A stretch of DNA of 61,673 nucleotides. Source: Herbidospora yilanensis (GTDB lineage Bacteria; Actinomycetota; Actinomycetes; Streptosporangiales; Streptosporangiaceae). Positions within the stretch are counted from its first letter, which is position 1, and every line of letters begins with the position of its first letter. Under the pieces are notes generated by a model. That model was not told the DNA's origin and searched no databases. It was given only the letters and a program-made list of their open reading frames with translations. A program made the position numbers and the translations under genes. Positions 49,416 through 60,519 of the stretch are shown here, one piece after another. Location of the stretch: assembly GCF_001570565.1 (NCBI RefSeq), contig NZ_BBXE01000037.1:24913-86585 (forward strand). The letters run 5' to 3'.

Positions 49416-49769
49416 GTGAAGAACTACCTGCTCGGCATGTACCAGCCCGAGGGGCCCGTCCCCGGGCCGGAGATCATGGACAGGGTCATGGCCGAGGTCG
49501 GCGCCCTGCGCCGGGAGCTGGAGTCGGCCGGCTCGTGGGTCTTCGGCGACGGCCTGCACGACCCGGCCACCGCCACCGTGCTGCGGGCCTCGGGGAACGA
49601 GGTGCTGATGACCGACGGGCCGTTCGCCGAGGGCAAGGAGCACCTCGGCGGGATCGTGATCCTCCGAGCCGCCGACCTCGACGCCGCGCTGGAGTGGGGA
49701 CGCCGGTACGCCGAGGCCGTCGGCCTGCCCGTCGAGGTGCGGCCGTTCGCGACCGAGGCCGGCGACTGA
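49416..49769 (+). CDS. YCII/DGPF-family protein
   Basis: 117 residues with the YCII-fold signature including MTDGPFAEGKEHLGGIVILRAADLDAAL. DGPF proteins are regularly encoded just before ECF42-type sigma factors, as here, and may act with them. GTG at 49416 lies one base after the preceding stop. Start and size agree with the family. Confidence 0.9.
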   Translation: MKNYLLGMYQPEGPVPGPEIMDRVMAEVGALRRELESAGSWVFGDGLHDPATATVLRASGNEVLMTDGPFAEGKEHLGGIVILRAADLDAALEWGRRYAEAVGLPVEVRPFATEAGD

Positions 49770-50965
49770 GCGGGATCGAGCGGGCCTTCCGCGACGAGTA
49801 CGGCCGCGCGGTGGCCCTGCTCGTCCGGCTGGCCGGGGACGTCGACGTCGCCGAGGAGGCGGTCCAGGAGGCGTTCGCGGTGGCGGCCGAGCGGTGGCCG
49901 CGTGACGGCACGCCGCCGAGCCCGGCGGGCTGGCTCATCACCACGGCCCGCAACAAGCTGATCGACCGCAACCGCCGGGAGGCGGCCCGGCCCGGCCGGC
50001 ATGCCGAGGCGCTCCTCCTGCACGCCCCCGACGAGCCCGCCGAGGAGGGCGCCGTGCCCGACGACCGGCTGCGCCTGATCTTCACCTGCTGCCATCCCGC
50101 CCTGGGCGAGGGCGCGCGGATCGCGCTGACGCTGCGGCTGCTGGGCGGCCTGACCACCGGGGAGATCGCGCGGGCGTTCCTGGTCGGCGAGGCCACGGTG
50201 GCCCAGCGCATCGTGCGGGCCAAGGCCAAGATCCGGGACGCCCGGATCCCCTACCGGGTGCCGTCCGACGCCGATCTGCCGGGGCGGCTGAGCTCGGTGC
50301 TCGCCGTGGTGTACCTGATCTTCAACGAGGGCTACCTGAGCGGTTCCGGCGACCCGGTGCGCGACGACCTGTGCGCGGAGGCGATCCGGCTGGGGCGGCT
50401 GCTGGCCGAGCTCATGCCGGACGAACCCGAGGTCCTCGGGCTGCTGGCGCTGATGTTGCTGATCCACTCCCGGCGGGCCGCCCGCGTGACGCCCGGGGGT
50501 TCGCTGGTCCTGCTGGCCGACCAGGACCGCGTCCTGTGGGACCGTGACCTGATCGCCGAAGGTCAGGCCCTCGTCCGTCGCTGCCTGCGGCGCAACCGGC
50601 CGGGCCCCTACCAGATCCAGGCGGCGATCAACGCCGTGCACAGCGACGCCCCGACCGACTGGCGGCAGGTGGTGCGGCTCTACGACCAGCATTTGGCCCT
50701 GGCCCCCACGCCCGTGGTGGCCCTGCACCGCGCCGTCGCCGTGGCCGAGGTCGACGGCCCTGCCGCGGCCCTCGGCCTCCTCGACGACCTGGATCTCGAC
50801 AGTCACCACCTCTTCCACGCCGTCCGGGCCGACCTGCTACGCCGCCTGGGCCGCGACGAGGAGGCCGCGCACGCGTACGAGGCCGCCCTCGACCGCACGG
50901 AGAACCCGGCCGAGCAGGAGGTCCTGCGCGGACGGCTGGCCAAGCTTCACCCCCGGGAGAAGTAG
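49766..50965 (+). CDS. ECF42-type RNA polymerase sigma factor with C-terminal TPR-like domain
   Basis: About 399 residues: sigma region 2 (FRDEYGRAVALLVRLAGDVDVAEEAVQEAF), region 4 with RLLGGLTTGEIARAFLVGEATVAQRI, and a C-terminal helical domain of about 220 residues typical of ECF42 (LIFNEGY.. region, LHRAVAVAEVDGP). The family start would be near 49766, where the only in-frame option is CTG overlapping the DGPF stop (CTGA); ATG, GTG or TTG are absent there. GTG 49811 would delete part of region 2. No anti-sigma gene nearby, as usual for ECF42. Confidence 0.85.
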   Translation: MSGIERAFRDEYGRAVALLVRLAGDVDVAEEAVQEAFAVAAERWPRDGTPPSPAGWLITTARNKLIDRNRREAARPGRHAEALLLHAPDEPAEEGAVPDDRLRLIFTCCHPALGEGARIALTLRLLGGLTTGEIARAFLVGEATVAQRIVRAKAKIRDARIPYRVPSDADLPGRLSSVLAVVYLIFNEGYLSGSGDPVRDDLCAEAIRLGRLLAELMPDEPEVLGLLALMLLIHSRRAARVTPGGSLVLLADQDRVLWDRDLIAEGQALVRRCLRRNRPGPYQIQAAINAVHSDAPTDWRQVVRLYDQHLALAPTPVVALHRAVAVAEVDGPAAALGLLDDLDLDSHHLFHAVRADLLRRLGRDEEAAHAYEAALDRTENPAEQEVLRGRLAKLHPREK

Positions 50966-50995
50966 TCAGCCCCGCACACGGGAAGCGCGGCAAAA

Positions 50996-51025
50996 GGCCG
51001 GGCGTCGTCCATACGACGCCCGGCC
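50996..51025. terminator. Terminator between the convergent sigma factor and hisF
   Basis: Perfect 13-base stem GGCCGGGCGTCGT / ACGACGCCCGGCC with loop CCAT, preceded by AAAA, between two converging genes. Confidence 0.85.
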
Positions 51026-51037
51026 CCGCGACACGTC

Positions 51038-51808
51038 CTACCTGACGGGGTGGCCCGCCTCGCGGAGGGTGTGCTTCACCTCGCCGATCTTCAGTTCGCC
51101 GAAGTGGAAGACGCTCGCCGCCAGCACCGCGTCGGCCCCCGCGTCGATCGCCGGTGGGAAGTCCTCGAGCGTCCCTGCCCCGCCCGAGGCGATCACCGGC
51201 ACCGTCACGGCCGCCCGCACGGCCTTGATCATCTCGATGTCGTAGCCGTCTTTGGTGCCGTCGCCGTCCATCGAGTTCAGCAGGATCTCGCCCACGCCGA
51301 GTTCCTGGCCGCGCGCGGCCCATTCGACCGCGTCGATGCCGGTGCCCCTGCGGCCTCCGTGGGTGGTCACCTCGAAGCCCGACGGGGTCGGCGGGCCGTC
51401 GACGACGCGGCGGGCGTCGACGGACAGGACGATGCACTGCGAGCCGAACCGCCAGGCCGCCTCGCGGAGGAACTCCGGCCGGGCGATGGCGGCCGTGTTG
51501 ATGCCGACCTTGTCGGCGCCGGCCCGCAGGAGGCGGTCGACGTCGTCGTTGGTGCGGACTCCCCCGCCGACGGTCAGCGGGATGAAGACCTGTTCGGCGG
51601 TCCGCCGGACCACGTCGTACATGGTCGAGCGGTCGGAGCTGGAAGCGGTGATGTCGAGGAAGGTCAGTTCGTCGGCGCCTTCGGCGTCGTAGCGCCTGGC
51701 GAGTTCGACCGGGTCTCCGGCGTCGCGCAGGTTCTCGAAGTTGACGCCCTTGACGACCCGGCCCGCGTCGACGTCCAGGCACGGGATCACGCGCACGGCC
51801 ACGGTCAT
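51038..51808 (-). CDS. hisF: Imidazole glycerol phosphate synthase, cyclase subunit
   Basis: 256 residues, TIM barrel cyclase subunit that receives ammonia from HisH and makes IGP and AICAR. Motifs: [18 protein letters not shown] with catalytic Asp, [25 protein letters not shown], and the C-terminal [11 protein letters not shown] phosphate site. ATG at 51808 overlaps the ridA stop. Last gene of the his operon. Confidence 0.97.
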   Translation of the reverse strand: MTVAVRVIPCLDVDAGRVVKGVNFENLRDAGDPVELARRYDAEGADELTFLDITASSSDRSTMYDVVRRTAEQVFIPLTVGGGVRTNDDVDRLLRAGADKVGINTAAIARPEFLREAAWRFGSQCIVLSVDARRVVDGPPTPSGFEVTTHGGRRGTGIDAVEWAARGQELGVGEILLNSMDGDGTKDGYDIEMIKAVRAAVTVPVIASGGAGTLEDFPPAIDAGADAVLAASVFHFGELKIGEVKHTLREAGHPVR

Positions 51809-52188
51809 GACCGGTAGGCCTCCACTTCCACCTCGACCAGCATACGCGGGTCGATCAGGCCGGCCACGCGCACCGACGTGCAGGCCGGGCGGACCTCCCC
51901 GAACAGTTCGCCGTGGGCCTCGCCGACGGCGTCGAAGTCGTCCTGGCTCACCACGAACAGCCGGGTGCGGACCACGTCGGAGAGCTCGGCGCCGGCCTTC
52001 TCCAGGGCGTCGAGGGCGACGCCGAAGGCGGTCAGGGTCTGCTGGTAGGCGTCGCCGACGTGCTGGACCTCACCGCCGATGGTGGCGGTGCAGCCGGAGA
52101 CCAGGACGTGGTTCCCGGCGACGACGGCGCGCGAGTATCCGTAGCGTTCCTCCCACGGACCGCCCGAGGAGATGCGGGTGGGGGTCAT
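51805..52188 (-). CDS. RidA-family (YjgF/YER057c) enamine deaminase
   Basis: 127 residues, trimeric RidA fold, which hydrolyses reactive enamine/imine intermediates from amino-acid enzymes. Features: [26 protein letters not shown] and [21 protein letters not shown], and the substrate Arg in [23 protein letters not shown]. It is inserted in the his operon between priA and hisF with 4-base overlaps both sides, as in other actinomycetes. A housekeeping role protecting against intermediates is inferred. Confidence 0.9.
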   Translation of the reverse strand: MTPTRISSGGPWEERYGYSRAVVAGNHVLVSGCTATIGGEVQHVGDAYQQTLTAFGVALDALEKAGAELSDVVRTRLFVVSQDDFDAVGEAHGELFGEVRPACTSVRVAGLIDPRMLVEVEVEAYRS

Positions 52189-52907
52189 GCTCTCACCGCC
52201 GCGAGTGCCTCTTCGAGCGTGAACGCCTGGGCGTAGAGGGCCTTGCCGACGATGGCGCCCTCGACGCCGAGGCCGACCAGGCCGTTCAGGGCGCGGAGGT
52301 CGTCGAGGCTGGAGACGCCGCCGCTGGCGATGACCGGCTTGTCGGTACGCGCGCACACCTCGCGCAGCAGGTCGAGGTTGGGGCCGCGGAGGGTGCCGTC
52401 CTTGGTCACGTCGGTGACGACGTAGCGGGGGCAGCCGTCGGCCTCCAGGCGGTCGAGGACCTCCCAGAGGTCGCCGCCCTCCTGGGTCCAGCCGCGGGCG
52501 GCCAGGGTGGTGCCGCGGACGTCGAGGCCGACGGCGATGCGGTCGCCGTACTCAGCGATGATCTTGGAGCACCACGACGGGTTCTCCAGGGCGGCGGTGC
52601 CGATGTTGACGCGGCGGCAACCGGTGGCAAGGGCGGCCTCCAGGGAGGCGTCGTCGCGGATGCCGCCGGAGAGCTCGACCTGGACGTCGAGCTTGGCGAC
52701 GACCTCGGCGAGCAGCTCACGGTTCGAGCCACGGCCGAAGGCGGCGTCGAGGTCCACCAGGTGGATCCATTCGGCCCCGGCGTCCTGCCAGGCGAGGGCG
52801 GCGGCGAGCGGATCGCCGTACGAGGTCTCCGAGCCCGCCTCGCCCTGCACCAGGCGGACCGCCTGGCCGTCGGCCACGTCCACGGCGGGCAGCAACACGA
52901 GTGACAT
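52185..52907 (-). CDS. priA: Phosphoribosyl isomerase A (HisA/TrpF bifunctional)
   Basis: 240 residues, TIM barrel with two phosphate sites. The actinobacterial isomerase serves both histidine (ProFAR) and tryptophan (PRA) pathways. Motifs: [39 protein letters not shown]-like [13 protein letters not shown] and [11 protein letters not shown]. No separate trpF was found in the window, consistent with that dual role. ATG at 52907; 4 bases separate it from the previous small gene. Confidence 0.93.
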   Translation of the reverse strand: MSLVLLPAVDVADGQAVRLVQGEAGSETSYGDPLAAALAWQDAGAEWIHLVDLDAAFGRGSNRELLAEVVAKLDVQVELSGGIRDDASLEAALATGCRRVNIGTAALENPSWCSKIIAEYGDRIAVGLDVRGTTLAARGWTQEGGDLWEVLDRLEADGCPRYVVTDVTKDGTLRGPNLDLLREVCARTDKPVIASGGVSSLDDLRALNGLVGLGVEGAIVGKALYAQAFTLEEALAAVRA

Positions 52908-52911
52908 CTGT

Positions 52912-53247
52912 TCAGGACCTCCGGTCGAAGAGAACGGTGACGAGCACCGGGACGATCAGGATGGACAGGCCCAGCACCGCGAGCCGCGCCATCATGTCGA
53001 GCGTGAGCCAGGCGATGACCTGGACCAGCAGGAACAGGACGAGCATGGCCGCGTTCTGGGCGCGGCGGCGCCGGGCCAGCACTCCGCCCTGCCGGGCCAC
53101 TCTGACCGGCTTGGGCAACACGGCCGTGATCCGGCCGCGCAGTTCCCGCCGCCTGGCCGTCCTGGCCTCGCGGCGGGCCCGTTCCTCCGCCAGGCGGGCC
53201 TTCTCGGCCTCCCTCTCGGCCCGGCGTCTGGCCCGCTCCTTGCTCAT
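52912..53247 (-). CDS. Small membrane protein with basic coiled-coil N-terminus in the his operon
   Basis: 111 residues: an Arg/Glu/Ala-rich coiled-coil-like N-terminus ([19 protein letters not shown]), a basic linker, and two hydrophobic helices ([32 protein letters not shown]). ATG at 53247 overlaps the hisH stop. Similar proteins lie between hisH and hisA in several actinomycetes, from memory. Function unknown. Confidence 0.8.
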   Translation of the reverse strand: MSKERARRRAEREAEKARLAEERARREARTARRRELRGRITAVLPKPVRVARQGGVLARRRRAQNAAMLVLFLLVQVIAWLTLDMMARLAVLGLSILIVPVLVTVLFDRRS

Positions 53248-53882
53248 GAGAGGGTGTTCAGCCAGTTCCGGAGCAGGGTGGCCCCCGCGTCGCCGGACTT
53301 CTCCGGGTGGAACTGGGTGGCCATGAGCGGGCCGTTCTCGGCGGCGGCGACGAAGGACACCCCGTGGGTGGCCCAGGTGACCAGCGGCGCCTTGAACCCC
53401 TCGTCGTGGGGGACGAGTTCCCACTCCCGCACCCCGTAGGAGTGGACGAAGTAGAAGCGGGTGTCGGCGTCGAGGCCGGCGAACAGGACCGAGTCGCCGG
53501 GCGCGGTGACCGTGTTCCACCCCATGTGGGGCAGCACGGGCGCGTCGAGGCGCTCGACCGTGCCGGGCCACTCGCCGCAACCCTCGGTGTGGACGCCGTG
53601 CTCGACGCCCTTCTCGAAGAGGATCTGCATGCCGACGCAGATCCCGAGCACCGGCCGGCCGCCGGCCAGCCGCCGGGCGACGATCTGCTCGCCGCGCACG
53701 CCCCGGAGCCCGGCCATGCAGGCCGCGAAGGCCCCCACGCCGGGCACCACGAGGCCGTCGCAGTTCAGCGCCTCGTCGAAGTCGGCGGTCACCGTCACGT
53801 CGGCGCCGACGCGCGCCACGGCGCGTTCGGCCGACCGCAGGTTGCCCGAGCCGTAGTCGAGGACGACGATGTTCTTCTTCAC
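53244..53882 (-). CDS. hisH: Imidazole glycerol phosphate synthase, glutaminase subunit
   Basis: 212 residues, class I glutaminase supplying ammonia to HisF. Catalytic Cys lies in [14 protein letters not shown], and His and Glu in [10 protein letters not shown]; the opening [12 protein letters not shown] is family-specific. GTG at 53882 overlaps the preceding stop (GTGA), which fixes the start over a longer reading. Confidence 0.96.
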   Translation of the reverse strand: MKKNIVVLDYGSGNLRSAERAVARVGADVTVTADFDEALNCDGLVVPGVGAFAACMAGLRGVRGEQIVARRLAGGRPVLGICVGMQILFEKGVEHGVHTEGCGEWPGTVERLDAPVLPHMGWNTVTAPGDSVLFAGLDADTRFYFVHSYGVREWELVPHDEGFKAPLVTWATHGVSFVAAAENGPLMATQFHPEKSGDAGATLLRNWLNTLS

Positions 53883-54027
53883 TGCCACCACATCACTCCC
53901 GCCGTCAGGGCCAGCGCGGACAACGCGCCGGTCACCACCGCGGCCAGCTTCAGCTTCTGCTTGGCGAAGGAGACCACCCCGCCGATCATGAAGAGGCCGA
54001 TGAAGATCATGGCGCTGGAGGAGAAGT

Positions 54028-54031
<4 letters not shown>
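53879..54031 (-). CDS. 50-residue membrane protein hidden between hisB and hisH
   Basis: A tiny gene using GTG at 54031 (GTGA overlap with hisB) and ending in a TGA that overlaps hisH. The protein is hydrophobic, with two helices ([16 protein letters not shown] and [21 protein letters not shown]). The perfect 4-base coupling at both ends argues it is translated. Function unknown. Confidence 0.7.
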
Positions 54032-57089
<3,058 letters not shown>

Positions 57090-57110
57090 CTATCCTTTGC
57101 CATAAATAGG

Positions 57111-58691
57111 ATGAGGCGGGTGACGACGATCTCCCCACCCCTCCCGGTCCCGGCGCGCGACCGCCTCGTGCCGCCGCAGCCCGGCAGCGTGTTGTGGGGG
57201 TGGCTCGCCCCGTTGATCGTCACGGTGTTCGGCGGATTCCTGCGGTTCGTGAACCTCGGCAGGCCGCACGAGGTGATGTTCGACGAGACCTACTACGCCA
57301 AAGAGGCGCTGTCGCTGCTGCGGTTCGGCGTCGAGACCAAGAGCGTCGAGAAGCCCGACCCGGCCCTGCTGGCGGGCGGCGACGGCGTGTTCCGGACGTG
57401 CGCGCGGGTCGCCGAGTGCGGCGACTACGTGGTGCATCCGCCGCTCGGCAAGTGGATGATCGCGCTGGGCGAGTGGATGTGGGGCGTCAACCCGTTCGGC
57501 TGGCGCTTCATGGCGGCCGTGGCCGGGACGTTGTCGATCCTGATCCTGGCCCGCACCGCCCGCCGGATGACCCGCTCGACGCTGCTGGGCTGCTTCGCCG
57601 GCTTCCTGCTCGCCGTCGACGGCATGCACATGGTCATGTCACGGGCCGCGCTGCTCGACATCTTCATGGCGTTCTGGCTGGTGGCGGCGTTCGCCTGCCT
57701 GGTGACCGACCGCGACCACATGCGGACCAGGCTGGCCGAGTGGCACGCGCGGGCGATCCCCGGCGACTTCGGGCCCTATTTGGGCCGGCGGCCGTGGCGG
57801 CTGCTGGCCGGCCTGGCCCTGGGGGCGGCCACGGCGACCAAGTGGACGGGCGCGCTCTTCGTCATCGGGTTCCTGGTGCTGACGCTGTGCTGGGACGCGG
57901 GGGCGCGGCGGTCGATCGGGTTGCGCAGGCCCTATCGCGGGTCGTGGAAGCGGGACCTGCCGCTCGCCGTGGCCTGGATGTGGGTCGTGCCGGTGGTGGT
58001 CTACCTGGTGTCGTACACGGGATGGTTCGCGAGCGAGCGCGGGTGGGGGCGCGACTGGGCGCAGGCCACCGACCACGGCTGGGCGTTCTTCGTGTTCGAC
58101 TCGATCAGGTCGCTGGTGTCCTACCAGCTCCAGGCCCTGTCGTTCCACACCGGGCTGGCCGCCGGGCACAGTTACGCCACCGAGCCGTGGCAGTGGCCGC
58201 TGCAGTACCGGCCGGTGCTGCTCCACTACAGCTCGCCCAAGGGGTGCGGGGCCGACTCGTGCTCGTCGGCGATCTACGCGGCGGGCACCCCGATCCTGTG
58301 GTTCGCCGGGCTGGCGGCGATGGTCGCGATGTTGTCGTGGTACACCGCCACGCGCGACTGGCGGGCCGGGGCGGTGCTGCTCGGCTACGCCACCGGCTGG
58401 TTGCCGTGGTTCTACTACGCCATCGCCGACGACCGGACGATGTACCAGTTCTACGCGCTGCCGATGGTGCCGTTCATGATCCTGGCGCTGACCCTGGTGG
58501 CCGGCATGGCGCTCGGCAAACGCGACGCGAGCCCGGCCCGCCGGTCGCGGGGCGCGGTGGCGGTCGGCGTGTTCGGGCTGCTGGTGCTGGCCAACTTCGC
58601 CTGGCTGCAGCCGATCCTGACCGGCGACACGATCCCCTATGAGGGCTGGCGGTCGCGGCTGCTCTATTCGTCGTGGGTGCCGCCCCAGTAG
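57111..58691 (+). CDS. pmt: Dolichyl-phosphate-mannose protein mannosyltransferase (Pmt)
   Basis: 526 residues, GT39 integral membrane enzyme that O-mannosylates secreted proteins. A catalytic Asp-Glu pair follows in MFDETYYAKEALSLL, and HPPLGKWMIALGEW and AATATKWTGALF lie in the family's conserved places; about nine helices follow. ATG at 57111 is chosen; only AT-rich CATAAATAGG precedes it, so the transcript may be leaderless. GTG 57120 is an alternative start. Its 3' end overlaps the convergent gene at 58664 by 28 bases. Confidence 0.92.
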   Translation: MRRVTTISPPLPVPARDRLVPPQPGSVLWGWLAPLIVTVFGGFLRFVNLGRPHEVMFDETYYAKEALSLLRFGVETKSVEKPDPALLAGGDGVFRTCARVAECGDYVVHPPLGKWMIALGEWMWGVNPFGWRFMAAVAGTLSILILARTARRMTRSTLLGCFAGFLLAVDGMHMVMSRAALLDIFMAFWLVAAFACLVTDRDHMRTRLAEWHARAIPGDFGPYLGRRPWRLLAGLALGAATATKWTGALFVIGFLVLTLCWDAGARRSIGLRRPYRGSWKRDLPLAVAWMWVVPVVVYLVSYTGWFASERGWGRDWAQATDHGWAFFVFDSIRSLVSYQLQALSFHTGLAAGHSYATEPWQWPLQYRPVLLHYSSPKGCGADSCSSAIYAAGTPILWFAGLAAMVAMLSWYTATRDWRAGAVLLGYATGWLPWFYYAIADDRTMYQFYALPMVPFMILALTLVAGMALGKRDASPARRSRGAVAVGVFGLLVLANFAWLQPILTGDTIPYEGWRSRLLYSSWVPPQ

Positions 58692-59116
58692 ATCGGGGTG
58701 GTCACCACGTTCAGCCCGTTTCCCCGGAAGTGGAGCCGGAACCGGCCGGGCGGGATCGGGGAGATCCGGAACCCGCCCACCTCGTCGACCGGCAGGCCCG
58801 GCCCCGGCCCGGCGCCCGTGACGACGCGGACCTCTCCTTCGGCCGGCGGGTCGAGCTGGCCCAGCAGGGCGTCGCCGCTGACGCCGAGCTCGATCACCAG
58901 GCCCGACTCGGTCTGGAACGCCAGGTCGCGCAGCGCGGCCACCTCGTCGGCCCGGACCAGCGGCTCGGCCGCGCCCGGCGAGCTGAGCTCGGCCAGCTCG
59001 GCGTCGACCAGCCGCCAGGTGTAGATCGCCCACCCCATCTCGACCAGCCCGGGAGGCACCGGGTCGGCGGCCCGCAGCGCGGTCGCCAGCTCCTCCATGA
59101 GGGCGTCGTCACGCAT
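58664..59116 (-). CDS. 150-residue partner protein with C-terminal beta-sandwich pattern
   Basis: Residues 1-75 helical (MRDDALMEELATALRAADPVPPGLVEMG), residues 76-150 beta-rich (LLGQLDPPAEGEVRVVTG, FRISPIPPGRFRLHFRG). This layout resembles small proteins found near CHAT/TPR and protease genes in actinomycetes, which I recall as CATRA-type, but cannot verify. It has a good GGGAGGAG site for ATG 59116 and lies 55 bases after the subtilase gene, suggesting one operon. Confidence 0.75.
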   Translation of the reverse strand: MRDDALMEELATALRAADPVPPGLVEMGWAIYTWRLVDAELAELSSPGAAEPLVRADEVAALRDLAFQTESGLVIELGVSGDALLGQLDPPAEGEVRVVTGAGPGPGLPVDEVGGFRISPIPPGRFRLHFRGNGLNVVTTPIYWGGTHDE

Positions 59117-59171
59117 GGCAGTCTCCTCCCTCGTGCCCTACGGGGCCGCAGGCGGGCGGCCCGTCTGGACA

Positions 59172-60422
59172 CTACAGGGTGAGCTCGGCGAGCACCTCGT
59201 CGGCGGATTCGGCCACGATCAGGTCGGCCGCCGCGCGGGCCGAGATGTTCCGCGCGACCGAGCGGGCGGCGATCTCGCCGACCACGGCGGCGCACGCGAA
59301 GGAGGTGCCGCTCCAGGTGGCGTACCCGGTGAACCGCAGTTTGTCCTGTACGGCCACCTCGCCGGTCAGCAGCCGCTCCACCACGTCGACCTCGCCGGTG
59401 AGGTAGGTGCTGGTCACCGCCAGGCCGTCGGCCAGCACGTTGACCCACGGGACCTTCGGGCTGAACTCGGCGCCCCGCGCGCCCACGGCGACGACGTCGG
59501 CGCAGGCCGCGGGCCAGACCGGGGTGACCTCGGTGATCCCGGCCGCCCGCCGCCGCCGCGTGGGCCTGCCGTGGTTGCCGGCCGCCGCGACCAGCACGAT
59601 CGTGGGCGAGAGCCGCTGCACGGCCCGCTCCAGCACGGTCGGCGGCCGGTTGTCGTGGGTGGTGCAGCCGAACGACATGTTGAGCACCCGCACGTCGGTC
59701 TTCAGGAAGCCCACCATGGCCTTGGCCACCGACCACGACGAGACCTCGACGCCCCTGTTGTCGAGGATCGACCGCATGACCAGGACCGCGTCCGGGGCGT
59801 GCCTGAGGATCACGCCCGCGACGAAGGTGGCGTGGCCGACGGGCGAGGGGTGCGGGGCCGTGCCGGTGTAGATGTCATCGGCCGAGGCGAGGAAGCGGCC
59901 CTCCAGGTCGGGGTGCGGGACGATCTTGGAGTCGAGGATGCCGACGTGCGGCCCGACGCCGGGGGCGGTCAGCCGGGCCAGGTCGGCGTGGCCGGCCGGG
60001 GTCAGCTCGTCGGGCCGGCCGCCGCCGGTGTAGGGCGAGCCCTGGACGCCGTCGAGCAGCCGGTTCTTGGCCATCGGGGGCGACCAGCCATCGTAGTTCT
60101 CCTCGAAGGAGGTGCGGAGGGCGTACAGGACGAGGTCGAGGGCGGGGACCGGCTCGCCGGGGTCGTACTGCCCCTGCCGTGACCGGCGGACGCCCTCCAG
60201 GAAGCCCTCGGCCAGCGCCGTCTCGATGGCGGCCAGGTCGGGCAGCTCGCAGAGGGTGAGGCCGAGTTCGGGGCTGGTGTCGATCTCCCGCCAGGTGTGG
60301 CCGGTGAGGGCGGTGAGGCGGTTCAGGACCAGCGTCTGATATCGCCGGTCGACGACGAGCTGGTCGACCTTCCAGGCCTCGGTGTCACTTCGGTAGACGC
60401 CGCCCGGGTCGGTGAAAGGCAT
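59172..60422 (-). CDS. Cytoplasmic subtilase (S8) of a probable conflict locus
   Basis: 416 residues with no signal peptide. N-terminal 150 residues are not protease. Triad: Asp164 in GILDSKIVPHPD, His197 in VGHATFVAG, Ser374 in WSGTSFACAA; oxyanion Asn283 in AAAGNHG. The usual HGTHVAG and GTSMA are slightly altered, as in specialised subtilases. ATG at 60422 is preceded by GGGAGATCCC. It is divergent from a TPR gene and followed by the 150-residue partner. The N-terminal domain may link it to that partner (inference). Confidence 0.9.
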   Translation of the reverse strand: MPFTDPGGVYRSDTEAWKVDQLVVDRRYQTLVLNRLTALTGHTWREIDTSPELGLTLCELPDLAAIETALAEGFLEGVRRSRQGQYDPGEPVPALDLVLYALRTSFEENYDGWSPPMAKNRLLDGVQGSPYTGGGRPDELTPAGHADLARLTAPGVGPHVGILDSKIVPHPDLEGRFLASADDIYTGTAPHPSPVGHATFVAGVILRHAPDAVLVMRSILDNRGVEVSSWSVAKAMVGFLKTDVRVLNMSFGCTTHDNRPPTVLERAVQRLSPTIVLVAAAGNHGRPTRRRRAAGITEVTPVWPAACADVVAVGARGAEFSPKVPWVNVLADGLAVTSTYLTGEVDVVERLLTGEVAVQDKLRFTGYATWSGTSFACAAVVGEIAARSVARNISARAAADLIVAESADEVLAELTL

Positions 60423-60450
60423 GGGATCTCCCTCGCATGATTCGCCACTT

Positions 60451-60482
60451 CCGTTTGATGAGCGGGCACTCACCCGTTTGAT
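60451..60482. repeat. Direct repeat CCGTTTGAT in the divergent promoter
   Basis: CCGTTTGAT occurs at 60451-60459 and again at 60474-60482 in the 97-base gap between the divergent subtilase and TPR genes. The 23-base register is about two helix turns and could be a shared operator or promoter element. Confidence 0.35.
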
Positions 60483-60519
60483 ACATCCCGCGCGCAAATG
60501 GAGTGGAAAACTGCGACGG

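Noticed and set aside
30237-51037. Mobile-element or phage origin of the accessory block
   Set aside because: No integrase, transposase, tRNA attachment site or flanking repeat was seen, so only an accessory block is claimed.
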